This document shows positions 1-7,106 of a stretch of DNA of 24,009 bases, in pieces. The notes beneath the pieces are model-generated. The model did not search any database. It was given only the letters and a program-made list of their open reading frames with translations, and was not told the DNA's origin. The position numbers and the translations under genes are program-made. Position 1 is the first letter of the stretch. Each line of letters begins with the position of its first letter. Source of the DNA: JAPLKX01 sp035530195 (lineage in GTDB: Bacteria > Hydrogenedentota > Hydrogenedentia > Hydrogenedentales > SLHB01); assembly GCA_035530195.1 (NCBI GenBank), contig DATKVG010000182.1:1-24009 (forward strand). The letters run 5' to 3'.

Positions 1-1
1 C

Positions 2-220
2 CCGTACATGCGCAATTTCATAGATCCCGCCCGCGAACTCGTGGCCCACAAGGGGGCCGTACAGACAAATCCCGGTGAGCTTAATGAAGTCCTGCGGCGT
101 TTGCTTGAAAATCCCCAAGATCGCGCCGCACTCGCTCAAAACGGCCGGGAAGCGGTGCGAAAAAATCGGGGCGCAATCCAAAGAACGCTCGACCTGATCG
201 AGCCGTTCCTGGACGTGTGA
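2..220 (+). CDS. waaA: 3-deoxy-D-manno-octulosonic acid (Kdo) transferase, C-terminal fragment
   Basis: The visible 72 residues open with PYMRNF and continue through an alternating Glu/Asn/Leu helix to a TGA stop at 218-220. The pattern matches the last helices of the second Rossmann domain of WaaA/KdtA, a GT30 (GT-B fold) enzyme: a GPhMxNF-like motif, then GAVQ, then a helix with LLENPQDRAALAQNGREAV, then NRGA before the final TLDLI helix. WaaA moves Kdo from CMP-Kdo onto lipid IVA at the inner membrane, which would mean the organism makes lipopolysaccharide. The gene starts upstream of the window, so no start, promoter or N-terminal domain can be assessed. A different GT-B glycosyltransferase is possible, but the combination of GAVQ and NRGA favours WaaA. 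The following envelope genes fit this context. Confidence 0.72.
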   Translation, partial: PYMRNFIDPARELVAHKGAVQTNPGELNEVLRRLLENPQDRAALAQNGREAVRKNRGAIQRTLDLIEPFLDV

Positions 221-223
221 AAT

Positions 224-454
224 CTAAAGGCGGCCTTGGTGCTCCTCGGCGAAGTCATCGAGGGCCGATTCGATCATCTCGCGGTGGTCTTTTTCGAGCA
301 CTTCCCGGTCGATCTTGCGCCGAAACATCCGCCGCCGCTCATGATCCAGCGGGAGCGTCTTGCCTGTGCTGCGGCGGTCTTCGCCGGCGCGCCGGTCCTT
401 CTGCCAGCGTCCGTACCTGTCCCTAAAATATCCCGTCCGGTGCCCTTCCGACAT
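224..454 (-). CDS. small highly charged hypothetical protein
   Basis: A 76-residue protein whose stop lies only 3 nt from the converging waaA stop. I chose ATG at 454 because a GAGGGG ribosome-binding site sits about 7 nt upstream on the minus strand; an in-frame ATG at 490 lacks comparable support. The sequence is dominated by Arg, Lys, Asp and Glu, with a basic N-terminal part (residues 5-40, RDRYGRWQKDRR and AGEDRR) and a likely helical acidic C-terminal part ending DDFAEEH. It has no signal peptide, membrane segment or cysteine. I recognise no family. A cytosolic nucleic-acid- or protein-binding role would be a guess. The good ribosome-binding site and the biased but non-random composition argue for a real gene. 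Confidence 0.55.
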   Translation of the reverse strand: MSEGHRTGYFRDRYGRWQKDRRAGEDRRSTGKTLPLDHERRRMFRRKIDREVLEKDHREMIESALDDFAEEHQGRL

Positions 455-544
455 AGCGCGCCCCTCATTTGAACCACACTCAGAATCCAACCGGCGGTGG
501 CAGTATACGCAGCTATGGCGGTACTGTCAATATATAAAAGCGCG

Positions 545-574
545 TCGACTTTCAGGAGTTTCGACTGGTATACT
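545..574 (+). promoter_or_regulatory. candidate promoter for cysC (extended -10)
   Basis: TATACT at 569-574 is preceded by TG at 566-567, giving the extended -10 form TGnTATACT. A weak -35-like TCGACT lies at 545-550 with an 18-nt spacer. The distance to the chosen cysC start (617) leaves a short leader. The same TGnTATACT string occurs before pepF. It was found by eye only. Confidence 0.4.
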
Positions 575-616
575 CCTATTCCCGTAGCAACTCACGAGTT
601 AAAGAAGGAAAGCAGC

Positions 617-1228
617 ATGCCGGACGAAATCAAGAGCAAGAATATCACGTGGCATCAGGCGGAAATTACCCGGCAGGACCGGGAGCGGATGAACGGCCAT
701 AAGTCGGCGGTGATTTGGTTTACGGGCTTGTCGGGCTCGGGTAAATCGACGCTGGGCCACGCCGTCGAGAAGCGCCTGTTTGAGCTGGGGTGCCGCACCT
801 ACGTGCTGGACGGGGACAACGTCCGGCACGGACTCAACAAAAACCTCGGGTTTTCGCCGGCGGACCGGGAGGAAAACATCCGGCGGGTTGGCGAGGTGGC
901 CAACCTGTTCCAGCAGGCGGGCGTTATCGCGATGACGGCGTTCATCTCGCCTTACCGGTCCGACCGGGACAAGGCGCGGGCGGTTGCCGGGGAGAACTTC
1001 CTCGAGGTCTATGTCAAGTGCAGCATCGAGGCCTGCGAGAGCCGCGACACCAAGGGCCTGTACAAAAAAGCGCGGGCCGGCGAGGTCAAGGAATTCACGG
1101 GCATCAGCGCGCCCTACGAGGAGCCGCTCAACCCCGAGCTCGTGGTATGCACCGACTGCGAGACGCTCGATGAGAGCGCGGAACGCGTAATGGCCCTGCT
1201 CCGGCAGCGGGGGATAGTGGCGTCGTAA
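617..1228 (+). CDS. cysC: adenylylsulfate kinase (APS kinase)
   Basis: A 203-residue protein of normal length for CysC. It phosphorylates adenosine 5'-phosphosulfate with ATP to give PAPS, the sulfuryl donor for sulfotransferases and for assimilatory reduction. Visible features are the Walker A loop GLSGSGKST at residues 37-45, the substrate segment LDGDNVRHGLN, the FSPADREENIRRVGEVA helix, FISPYRSDR, and the lid region with DTKGLYKKARAGEVKEFTGI before APYEEP. The start at ATG 617 follows an AAGGAA ribosome-binding site six bases away; the frame stays open upstream to 497, but that stretch is low-complexity and unlike the family. No cysD or cysN lies in the window, so APS must come from elsewhere. 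The gene converges with the sulfotransferase gene, 3 nt from its stop, which suggests that it feeds PAPS to glycan sulfation. Confidence 0.93.
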   Translation: MPDEIKSKNITWHQAEITRQDRERMNGHKSAVIWFTGLSGSGKSTLGHAVEKRLFELGCRTYVLDGDNVRHGLNKNLGFSPADREENIRRVGEVANLFQQAGVIAMTAFISPYRSDRDKARAVAGENFLEVYVKCSIEACESRDTKGLYKKARAGEVKEFTGISAPYEEPLNPELVVCTDCETLDESAERVMALLRQRGIVAS

Positions 1229-1231
1229 GAC

Positions 1232-2257
1232 TTACTGTTCCCGCAGCAGGACGTCGCAGGTGAGTTGGGCCTTTTTGAGCAGCTTGCGGAACAACCCGCC
1301 TTTTTGCGCTCTTCGACGGAGCATGATAATCATCTTGCGCTGGAGGCGGTAGCGGTCGAGCTTCGGCTTTTTTACCATCACCGGCTTGCCAGCCGCTTCT
1401 TCCAAGGGCTTCCACAGCGACTCGGCGGGGTAGCCGACCGTCTTGAGGTCTTCGGGGTCGACTTGTGCGACTACGCGCCGCATCAGTTCGAGCCGCGACG
1501 GTTCCGCGAGCAGTTCCTCGACCCACTTTTTCACCGACTTGGTGGTTGGCCTCGAGTGCTGCTTGACGCCGATGGGATCGCCCAGACCTTTTCGCGCCGC
1601 GGCGCCACCCTCGCCTTCGCTCTTGCCGTACTCGATGGTCTCCTTCTCGAACGGCACGCCGACGTGGGCGTAGATGCGCTCCATCCAGGTTTCGGGGTCT
1701 TTGACGAGGTCCTCATAGCGGACGTGGAAGTTGGGCGCCTCCGTTTGGCGAATAAAGCGCGCCAGCGCGGGCACATACGTCAGGATGATGGGGTTGAAAT
1801 TGTGCGCCAACTCGTAGTTGCCGTCGAAAAACGAGTTGGCATACGAAGAAAACATGGCCAGCGGGTGGCGCGTGAGCGTGACGTACTTCGCGTCCGGGAA
1901 CACTTTTGCAAGGAACGGGCCGATCAGCGCGTAGGCGGGGGTTTTGTCGAGGCAGATGGACTTGCTGCTCGTCGAGAGATACCTGCCGTACAGCACGTCG
2001 CAATAGGCTCTGCACGCGGCCCAGTAGTCCTTCTCCTTGTTTGGCAGCGATTCCACGAACAGCTTCTGCGACTCTGCCGACAGGATGTGGTCATACGGCG
2101 CCTTGTCGACTTTCGCCCAGACGCCCAGATGGGCCAGCGGCGTCATGATGTGCGGCTCCGGCCCGCCCAGGATCATCGAGTGCGAGGACAAAATCCGCTC
2201 GAGCATTGTCGTGCCCGATCGCGGGGCGCCTATCAGGAAAAGCATCTTTACGGCCAT
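1232..2257 (-). CDS. PAPS-dependent sulfotransferase
   Basis: A 341-residue cytosolic protein of the sulfotransferase family. The 5'-phosphosulfate-binding loop GAPRSGTTML is at residues 10-19, at the very N-terminus as usual. The 3'-phosphate-binding segment LTRHPLAMFSSY lies around residues 128-139, with Arg130 and Ser137/138 as the likely contacts. DKTP at 104-107 is another common family motif, and YEDLV follows later. The reaction would move sulfate from PAPS to a hydroxyl or amine of an acceptor, probably a sugar of the surface glycan encoded next door; the acceptor itself cannot be read. The start at ATG 2257 has a GGAGAG ribosome-binding site five bases upstream. It is the last gene of the minus-strand polysaccharide run, 67 nt after the preceding stop. 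The C-terminus is rich in Lys and Arg, which could favour membrane association. Confidence 0.88.
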   Translation of the reverse strand: MAVKMLFLIGAPRSGTTMLERILSSHSMILGGPEPHIMTPLAHLGVWAKVDKAPYDHILSAESQKLFVESLPNKEKDYWAACRAYCDVLYGRYLSTSSKSICLDKTPAYALIGPFLAKVFPDAKYVTLTRHPLAMFSSYANSFFDGNYELAHNFNPIILTYVPALARFIRQTEAPNFHVRYEDLVKDPETWMERIYAHVGVPFEKETIEYGKSEGEGGAAARKGLGDPIGVKQHSRPTTKSVKKWVEELLAEPSRLELMRRVVAQVDPEDLKTVGYPAESLWKPLEEAAGKPVMVKKPKLDRYRLQRKMIIMLRRRAQKGGLFRKLLKKAQLTCDVLLREQ

Positions 2258-2324
2258 GAGTCTCTCCAGGAATCTATGCGGTCAAGCGGCTTCTTAGCCA
2301 CCTTAAACTATGTCGGCGGAAGGC

Positions 2325-4532
2325 TCATCTTGTCAAATCCGGCGGGTCGTTTTTGACGCGGAAGACGACGGCCCCGCCATGGCGCGCCGTTTCTTCAAGG
2401 CAGGGCAGCGCGCGGATCTGATTGATTGCGGCGTTGGAGACGGGCCAGGTTTCAGGGCAATAGACCCACGCCACGCACCACTTCCGCATGAACTCGCCGC
2501 GCCATTCGGACGTTGTGTCCGGCCCGAAAAACCTCGCCACGTCCCCTTCCATGGCCGTATAAGGTTGGTCGGACATGTTGAACGAGCCGGTGCCCCAGAC
2601 TACCCGGTTTGGCCCGTTCAGCGCGACGGCATCGGCGGCCAGGTTGGGCGCGAGAACGATCCCGTCGCCGATCGCACTGATAGCGGCGGCATCGCTGGCC
2701 GTCATAATATCGGCATGGTAACCGGCATACGGCGGGCGGGCGCCGTCGGCCTTCTGAAATTGGAACGCCAGCGGCCCCTGGAAAAAGAGCACGGCAGCAA
2801 AAAGCGAGCTGATGCCGCAGACGACAAGCGCCACCGTGATCGCCCGGGCACGGGCCGGTTTTTGGGCGCGCAGTCTCTCAATCGCGCTTGCGGATACGAT
2901 ACACAGCGGCAGCCACAGGAAGATCTGCAGGCGTTGCGGCCCAAATTTCAGCCACCAGCCTCCGCCAAACGCCGTGATCGACATCACCAGGAACGACAGC
3001 AGCCAAAGGACTATCCAATCGGGGCGCGGGTGCGTGTCATCAGTCACGGTAGTGGCCCTGAAGGGGCTAAACACGTCAGCCTGGGGCATCGCCCCAGTGT
3101 CATCAGTCATCACGGTAGTGGCCCTGAAGGGGCCAGACATGTTAGCCTGGGGCATCGCCCCAGGACTGCTGGTTATCGTTTTGTCTAGCCCTGAAGGGGC
3201 GTCACAGCAGTTGTCGCGCCCCTTCAGGGCTTTTCCTGTTGTGCCCTCGTATCCTGGGGCGATGCCCCAGGCTGACATGTGGTCGCCCCTTCGGGGCTTC
3301 AGGAGCTTCTTGCCAGATCCCCAAACGCCGGCCAAGTTGCCGCATCCGAAATAACGTGTTTTTCTTATAACGCTCCAGGCCATCCCCGCGGCCGCGCCTA
3401 TGAAGGCCCAATCCGAGATGGCCAGCGCGGCGGCGGCGTCGCGCGCGACCAGGACGTTGCCCCAGTAGACTTGGTACGCGGCGAAAAGTACTACAAACGC
3501 CGCGAGATACCCGATGGCGCCGAATGCGAGTGTCTTTTCCAAAAGCGGCAGCCGCGCGGCACGGCGGTAGACTTCGCGGGGTGTGACGAGCAGGTGCAGT
3601 ACCGCGACGCTGAGGAACGGCGTCAGCCACATCGCCGTGTTGGCCACGTCAATGTGGTTTTGGATAGCGGCTGGATTCGTTTTCATCAGGAGCCACCCGG
3701 CGGTGGCGCCGGCAATCCCGGGTACGATGAGCCAGCCGATCGAGAAGGCATAGTTGAGCGGGCGGGCCGGCGGGGTTTCCTGCCAGAGGTAGAGGAAGGC
3801 CAGCGCGAGCGTGAACGCGCCATACCGCATGTCGATGAACATGCCGGGCAGGAACAGCAGCCCCGCGAGGACGCGCACGCGGCGGTCGTTTTGCCTGTGC
3901 CCTCGAATCAGCAGGGTGAGCGCGCCCAGGCACAGCGCCAGCGAGATCGTGTAGTACAGGCGCGGGAAACACAGAACCGGCTGCAAGTGCGCGCCCTCGA
4001 ACAACTCGTAGAGCGCGAACCGCCGGAAGTAGTCCGCAAATGCCGGCGCCGGCTGAAGGCCGAGCAGCAGCGTTGCGAAATAAAGAATGCCGCCGAGACC
4101 GCCGCTCAGGCAAAACAGCACAAATGGCAGCCGCCAGTTTTGCCGCGCCACTTCGCGCAGGAAAAAATAAACCGCCAGCAGATAAATAAATGCGCCGATG
4201 CCGTTGGCGATGAAGTACATTGCAAAATCACTCAGGCCAAGGGCGCGGGCAAGAGCCCCGACCACGCCGTACAGCCACAGGTGTGGCAGCGGGTAGAACT
4301 CGACCCCGCTTGTTGCGGCTGATTGGCATGTGGCGTATTGCGACTCGAATCCGTTGAAAAACATGCGCATGCTCTGGAGGAATAGGGCGCTGTCGGGGAT
4401 ATGCAGGCCCGTGGCGGCGTAACCTCGAGGCGGCGCATACGCCAGCCAGAGGCCGATCAGCGGCTGCGTCGACGCCATCGCGAGCGACAGCAGCAACACG
4501 GGGGCCGGGACGATGTTGAGCCACTTTTTCAT
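2325..4532 (-). CDS. polytopic membrane protein, probable GT-C-type glycosyltransferase, with in-frame repeat insertion
   Basis: A 735-residue integral membrane protein with roughly ten or more hydrophobic segments and a soluble C-terminal domain of about 150 residues. The start at ATG 4532 overlaps the TGA of the upstream GT2 gene as TGATG, so translation is probably coupled; a longer start at 4616 would run 85 nt into that gene. The topology, and an acidic residue in the first long loop (LHIPDSALFL), fit GT-C sugar transferases that use polyprenyl-phosphate sugars, but I see no motif that fixes the family. Residues about 413-500 are encoded by the palindromic repeat array at 3036-3297 and read GDHMSAWGIAPG, then SPGAMPQA and related strings. 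They sit between two membrane segments. The frame is kept and continues into PRPDWIVLWLLSFLVM, so the protein may still be made. Whether the insertion harms function is unknown. Confidence 0.75.
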   Translation of the reverse strand: MKKWLNIVPAPVLLLSLAMASTQPLIGLWLAYAPPRGYAATGLHIPDSALFLQSMRMFFNGFESQYATCQSAATSGVEFYPLPHLWLYGVVGALARALGLSDFAMYFIANGIGAFIYLLAVYFFLREVARQNWRLPFVLFCLSGGLGGILYFATLLLGLQPAPAFADYFRRFALYELFEGAHLQPVLCFPRLYYTISLALCLGALTLLIRGHRQNDRRVRVLAGLLFLPGMFIDMRYGAFTLALAFLYLWQETPPARPLNYAFSIGWLIVPGIAGATAGWLLMKTNPAAIQNHIDVANTAMWLTPFLSVAVLHLLVTPREVYRRAARLPLLEKTLAFGAIGYLAAFVVLFAAYQVYWGNVLVARDAAAALAISDWAFIGAAAGMAWSVIRKTRYFGCGNLAGVWGSGKKLLKPRRGDHMSAWGIAPGYEGTTGKALKGRDNCCDAPSGLDKTITSSPGAMPQANMSGPFRATTVMTDDTGAMPQADVFSPFRATTVTDDTHPRPDWIVLWLLSFLVMSITAFGGGWWLKFGPQRLQIFLWLPLCIVSASAIERLRAQKPARARAITVALVVCGISSLFAAVLFFQGPLAFQFQKADGARPPYAGYHADIMTASDAAAISAIGDGIVLAPNLAADAVALNGPNRVVWGTGSFNMSDQPYTAMEGDVARFFGPDTTSEWRGEFMRKWCVAWVYCPETWPVSNAAINQIRALPCLEETARHGGAVVFRVKNDPPDLTR
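3036..3297. repeat. array of palindromic two-box repeat units inside a coding sequence
   Basis: Box 1 is gccctgaaggggc and box 2 is cctggggcatcgccccagg, an inverted repeat with a 3-nt centre. In one orientation there are box 1 at 3055-3067, box 2 at 3080-3097, box 1 at 3121-3133, box 2 at 3146-3164 and box 1 at 3188-3200. In the opposite orientation follow box 1 at 3218-3230, box 2 at 3253-3271 and a variant box 1 at 3285-3297. The first two units (3036-3097 and 3099-3163) are direct repeats of about 63 bp beginning gtcatcagtca. The two central box 1 copies form a perfect 13-bp stem with a 17-nt loop. The whole array resembles REP/BIME or Rickettsia-type palindromic elements and is translated in frame in the minus-strand gene. 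Confidence 0.9.
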
Positions 4533-5494
4533 CACGAAAGCAACGCCTTGATTTGTGCCGGGGAGACTTTTCGGTTGCGTTGGATGCGGCGCCGCTCGCG
4601 CAGGGCATGCGGCCACAGGCTCAATACGCGAACGCCCGCCGCGGCAACCTGGCCCGCGGCGTAGAGTGCGCCGCGCTCGGCCCTGGCGGCAGAAAACAGC
4701 CTGCGGATCTGGTGGATTCGCTCGCGCATGATGTCAGGAGCGTATCGTACGAGCAGCGGGGCCGGCATGTTTTTAATCACGAGCAGGGCGTGGTTGACGC
4801 AGCACTCGCGGGTGCGTTTGAGTGTGCTGCCACCAAGGCTCGCCGACCCGACGTGCCACGCGACCGCCTCGTGCACAAACACGGCTTTAAAACCGGCGAG
4901 CCGCGCGCGGAAACTGAGGTCGCTGTCGGAGAAATACGTGCCAAACCGGCAATCAAACAGGCCGACGCGATCAAAAACTTCGCGCCGATACAGGCCCGCC
5001 GCCGCGCTCACGCCGAACACCTCGTCAGAATAAGCAAAATCCGCGTGTGGCGACATGAACCCAATGGATTCAGGCCGGCCGTTTGCCCGCTGCCTGTCGC
5101 CGGCGCTGTAAATAACGCCGGGCTGGTCGCGCCAGAGGATCAGCGGCGCGAGGAGAGCGGCGCCGGATTGTTCCGCGGCGGCCATCAGTCGTCCGATGCA
5201 ATCGGGGTACAGCGTAATGTCGTTGTTGAGGAGGAACACGTAATTCGAGGCGGTGCGCACAATCCCCGCGTTGACGGCGGCGCAAAACCCGCTATTTTGT
5301 TCGAGCTGCAGCACGGTTGCCCAGGGAAACCGCTCGCGCACCATATCGGCGGTCCCGTCGGTCGAGGCGTCATCGACCACCAGGGTGTCGACCCTGCCCA
5401 GCGTTTGCGATTCGATCGAGTGCAGGCAATCGGCCAGCAACTGTTTGCCGTTCCAAGACGGAATGACCACGCTGATGTCGCTACGCACGGCCAA
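4532..5494 (-). CDS. family 2 glycosyltransferase (rhamnosyltransferase-like)
   Basis: A 320-residue GT-A fold enzyme. The N-terminal nucleotide-binding part begins SVVIPSWNG (residues 8-16) and has VVDDASTDGT at 39-48. NSGFCAAVNAGI follows, and the metal-binding motif appears as LLNNDITL with N90-N91-D92. A later segment, FGTYFSDSDLSFRARLAGF, is the usual acceptor-side ED/SD region of WcaA/RfbN-like GT2 enzymes. It would move a sugar from a nucleotide-activated donor to a lipid-linked glycan on the cytosolic face. The C-terminal 60 residues are basic and amphipathic (LRERRRIQRNRK), which fits membrane attachment. It overlaps the flippase gene by 14 nt and the next gene by one base, so the three are probably one transcript. 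Donor and linkage cannot be inferred. Confidence 0.9.
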   Translation of the reverse strand: MAVRSDISVVIPSWNGKQLLADCLHSIESQTLGRVDTLVVDDASTDGTADMVRERFPWATVLQLEQNSGFCAAVNAGIVRTASNYVFLLNNDITLYPDCIGRLMAAAEQSGAALLAPLILWRDQPGVIYSAGDRQRANGRPESIGFMSPHADFAYSDEVFGVSAAAGLYRREVFDRVGLFDCRFGTYFSDSDLSFRARLAGFKAVFVHEAVAWHVGSASLGGSTLKRTRECCVNHALLVIKNMPAPLLVRYAPDIMRERIHQIRRLFSAARAERGALYAAGQVAAAGVRVLSLWPHALRERRRIQRNRKVSPAQIKALLS

Positions 5495-7106
5495 TCCTCC
5501 GGACGTACGCGCTGAACCCGGGGACCCGTTTCAGTCGCAGCATGTTGGCGAGGAAATCGACGTCGAACGCGTCAAGAAACGGCGTGTACCGGATCAAGGT
5601 GAGGTAGCTTGCGGCGAAAAACACCGCGCAGCCCGCCGCGACGGCGGCGTTGGGCAGCCTGCCGGTCATACCCGTGCTCAGCAACTCGCCCGCAATGCAG
5701 CCTGCCAGGCCCGGCAACGACGCAACCGCCGGCCACAGCAGGCTGAGCCGGAGAATTTCGACCGCGCCGACCCCGGCCACGGGGCCCATCGCCCGCAAGA
5801 ACCACGCGCACGACAACGCCATGGCCAGGGAGGTGCCGAGGGAGATTCCGTAGAAACCCACCGTCAACAAAAGCGCGAGCGTAAACCCGATGTTGCCCAC
5901 TGTTGCGATAATGCCGGCTTTCATCTGAACGTCGGGCCGCCCTTTTCCGAGCGCGACGCTTACGCCGGCGCCGGGGATGACGTTGGCGAGGTAGCTGGCG
6001 ACGAGAATGCGCATCACCCACGCGGCGGTGTCGACGCCGTCGATGTCGCCCACCCACGTGCGGATGAGCGGCCCCGCCGCGCCGCCCAGATACGCGACCA
6101 GCGGCACGGTAAGCGCGGCGACGTATTTCGACGAAAGGACATAAAGCCTGCGCAGCCGCTCGTCGTCGCCGCGCGCATCGAGATCGGACGCGGCCGGTAT
6201 GATGGCGCTCAGCAGCAGCGCGGGCGCCTGCCGCATTTTGCCGGCAAGCTCCTCGCCGATTCTGTACACGCCCACGAGGCCCAACGCGCCGTACGCGGCG
6301 AACACGACGGCCTTGTCGGTTTGAAACAGGATCAGGTTGGATAGTTTCGCCACCTGCGTCCGCCACCCGTAGGAAAACAGTTCGCCAAACGCCCGCCGCG
6401 TGATTCTACCCGGCGAGACGCGCAGGTGGGGCGCCAGCCAAAACGCGGAGATGACGCACGCGACGGCAAAAAAGGCAAACACAACGCCGTTGGTGTACAA
6501 CAGGCCGCGCACGCCGTGGCCCCGTTCGAGAAACACGACGGTCGCCGCGACTTTCAGCAGCGACGAGGCGACGCTGATGGCGTTGGTGACGCCCATCCGC
6601 TGCAGGCCGGTCTGAATCGAGCTGAACGCGGCCACGGGCGTCGACGCCGCGTACAGCACGAGGCCCCACCGCAACAGGAACCGCACCTCGGCTACGGTAG
6701 CGGCGTTGGCCGAATCCAGCGCGGCGCCGGGATAGAAGACGCCGATGAGGCGGATCAGGCCGTCGATACAGGGCCAGCCGACCGCGACGATGGCGAAGCC
6801 GAGCACGAGATAGAAAAAAAAACCCGTGCTGACGATGGCGGAGAGGGCGGGGGTGTCGCGTTTTGCGGCGTATTGGGCGATGTACTTCGAGAAGCCGCTG
6901 CCCAGGCCGAAATCAAGCAGCGTGAAATAGCTCGTGAACAGGCCCACCAGCGCCCAGGTGCCGTACGCCGCCAGCCCCACCTTGGGCACGATGTACGCCG
7001 TCAGTAGCAGGTTGACCAGCGCCTCCCACAGCCGGCCCCCCGCGTTGTACGCGGTGTTGCGGGCGATTGTTTTGCCCACGGCCCGTGCCGGCGCGGCGTC
7101 AGTCAT
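5481..7106 (-). CDS. oligosaccharide flippase (Wzx-like, MOP superfamily)
   Basis: A 541-residue protein built almost entirely of membrane helices, about 12-14 by eye. It begins with a short cytosolic tail and the family-typical NTAYNAGGRLWEALVNLLLTAYIVPKVGLAAYGTWAL. The next stretch, LLDFGLGSGFSKYIAQYAAKRD, is the well-conserved first-repeat motif of polysaccharide biosynthesis exporters. It should turn lipid-linked oligosaccharide units across the inner membrane for assembly outside. The gene overlaps the upstream membrane-protein gene by 8 nt and the downstream GT2 gene by 14 nt. No Wzy polymerase is obvious, but either flanking polytopic protein could fill that role. Specificity cannot be read from the sequence. 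Confidence 0.85.
   Translation of the reverse strand: MTDAAPARAVGKTIARNTAYNAGGRLWEALVNLLLTAYIVPKVGLAAYGTWALVGLFTSYFTLLDFGLGSGFSKYIAQYAAKRDTPALSAIVSTGFFFYLVLGFAIVAVGWPCIDGLIRLIGVFYPGAALDSANAATVAEVRFLLRWGLVLYAASTPVAAFSSIQTGLQRMGVTNAISVASSLLKVAATVVFLERGHGVRGLLYTNGVVFAFFAVACVISAFWLAPHLRVSPGRITRRAFGELFSYGWRTQVAKLSNLILFQTDKAVVFAAYGALGLVGVYRIGEELAGKMRQAPALLLSAIIPAASDLDARGDDERLRRLYVLSSKYVAALTVPLVAYLGGAAGPLIRTWVGDIDGVDTAAWVMRILVASYLANVIPGAGVSVALGKGRPDVQMKAGIIATVGNIGFTLALLLTVGFYGISLGTSLAMALSCAWFLRAMGPVAGVGAVEILRLSLLWPAVASLPGLAGCIAGELLSTGMTGRLPNAAVAAGCAVFFAASYLTLIRYTPFLDAFDVDFLANMLRLKRVPGFSAYVRRIGRA

Noticed and set aside
497..616. N-terminal extension of cysC
   Set aside because: The extra 40 residues are unlike APS kinases and cover the candidate promoter. 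ATG 617 has a good ribosome-binding site.
3036..3297. CRISPR array
   Set aside because: The units are palindromic boxes in both orientations with uneven, related spacers. There are no unique spacers of constant length and no cas genes.
4533..4616. N-terminal extension of the repeat-bearing membrane protein
   Set aside because: It would overlap the GT2 gene by 85 nt and give a Pro/Ala-rich lead, whereas ATG 4532 gives a normal membrane start and TGATG coupling.
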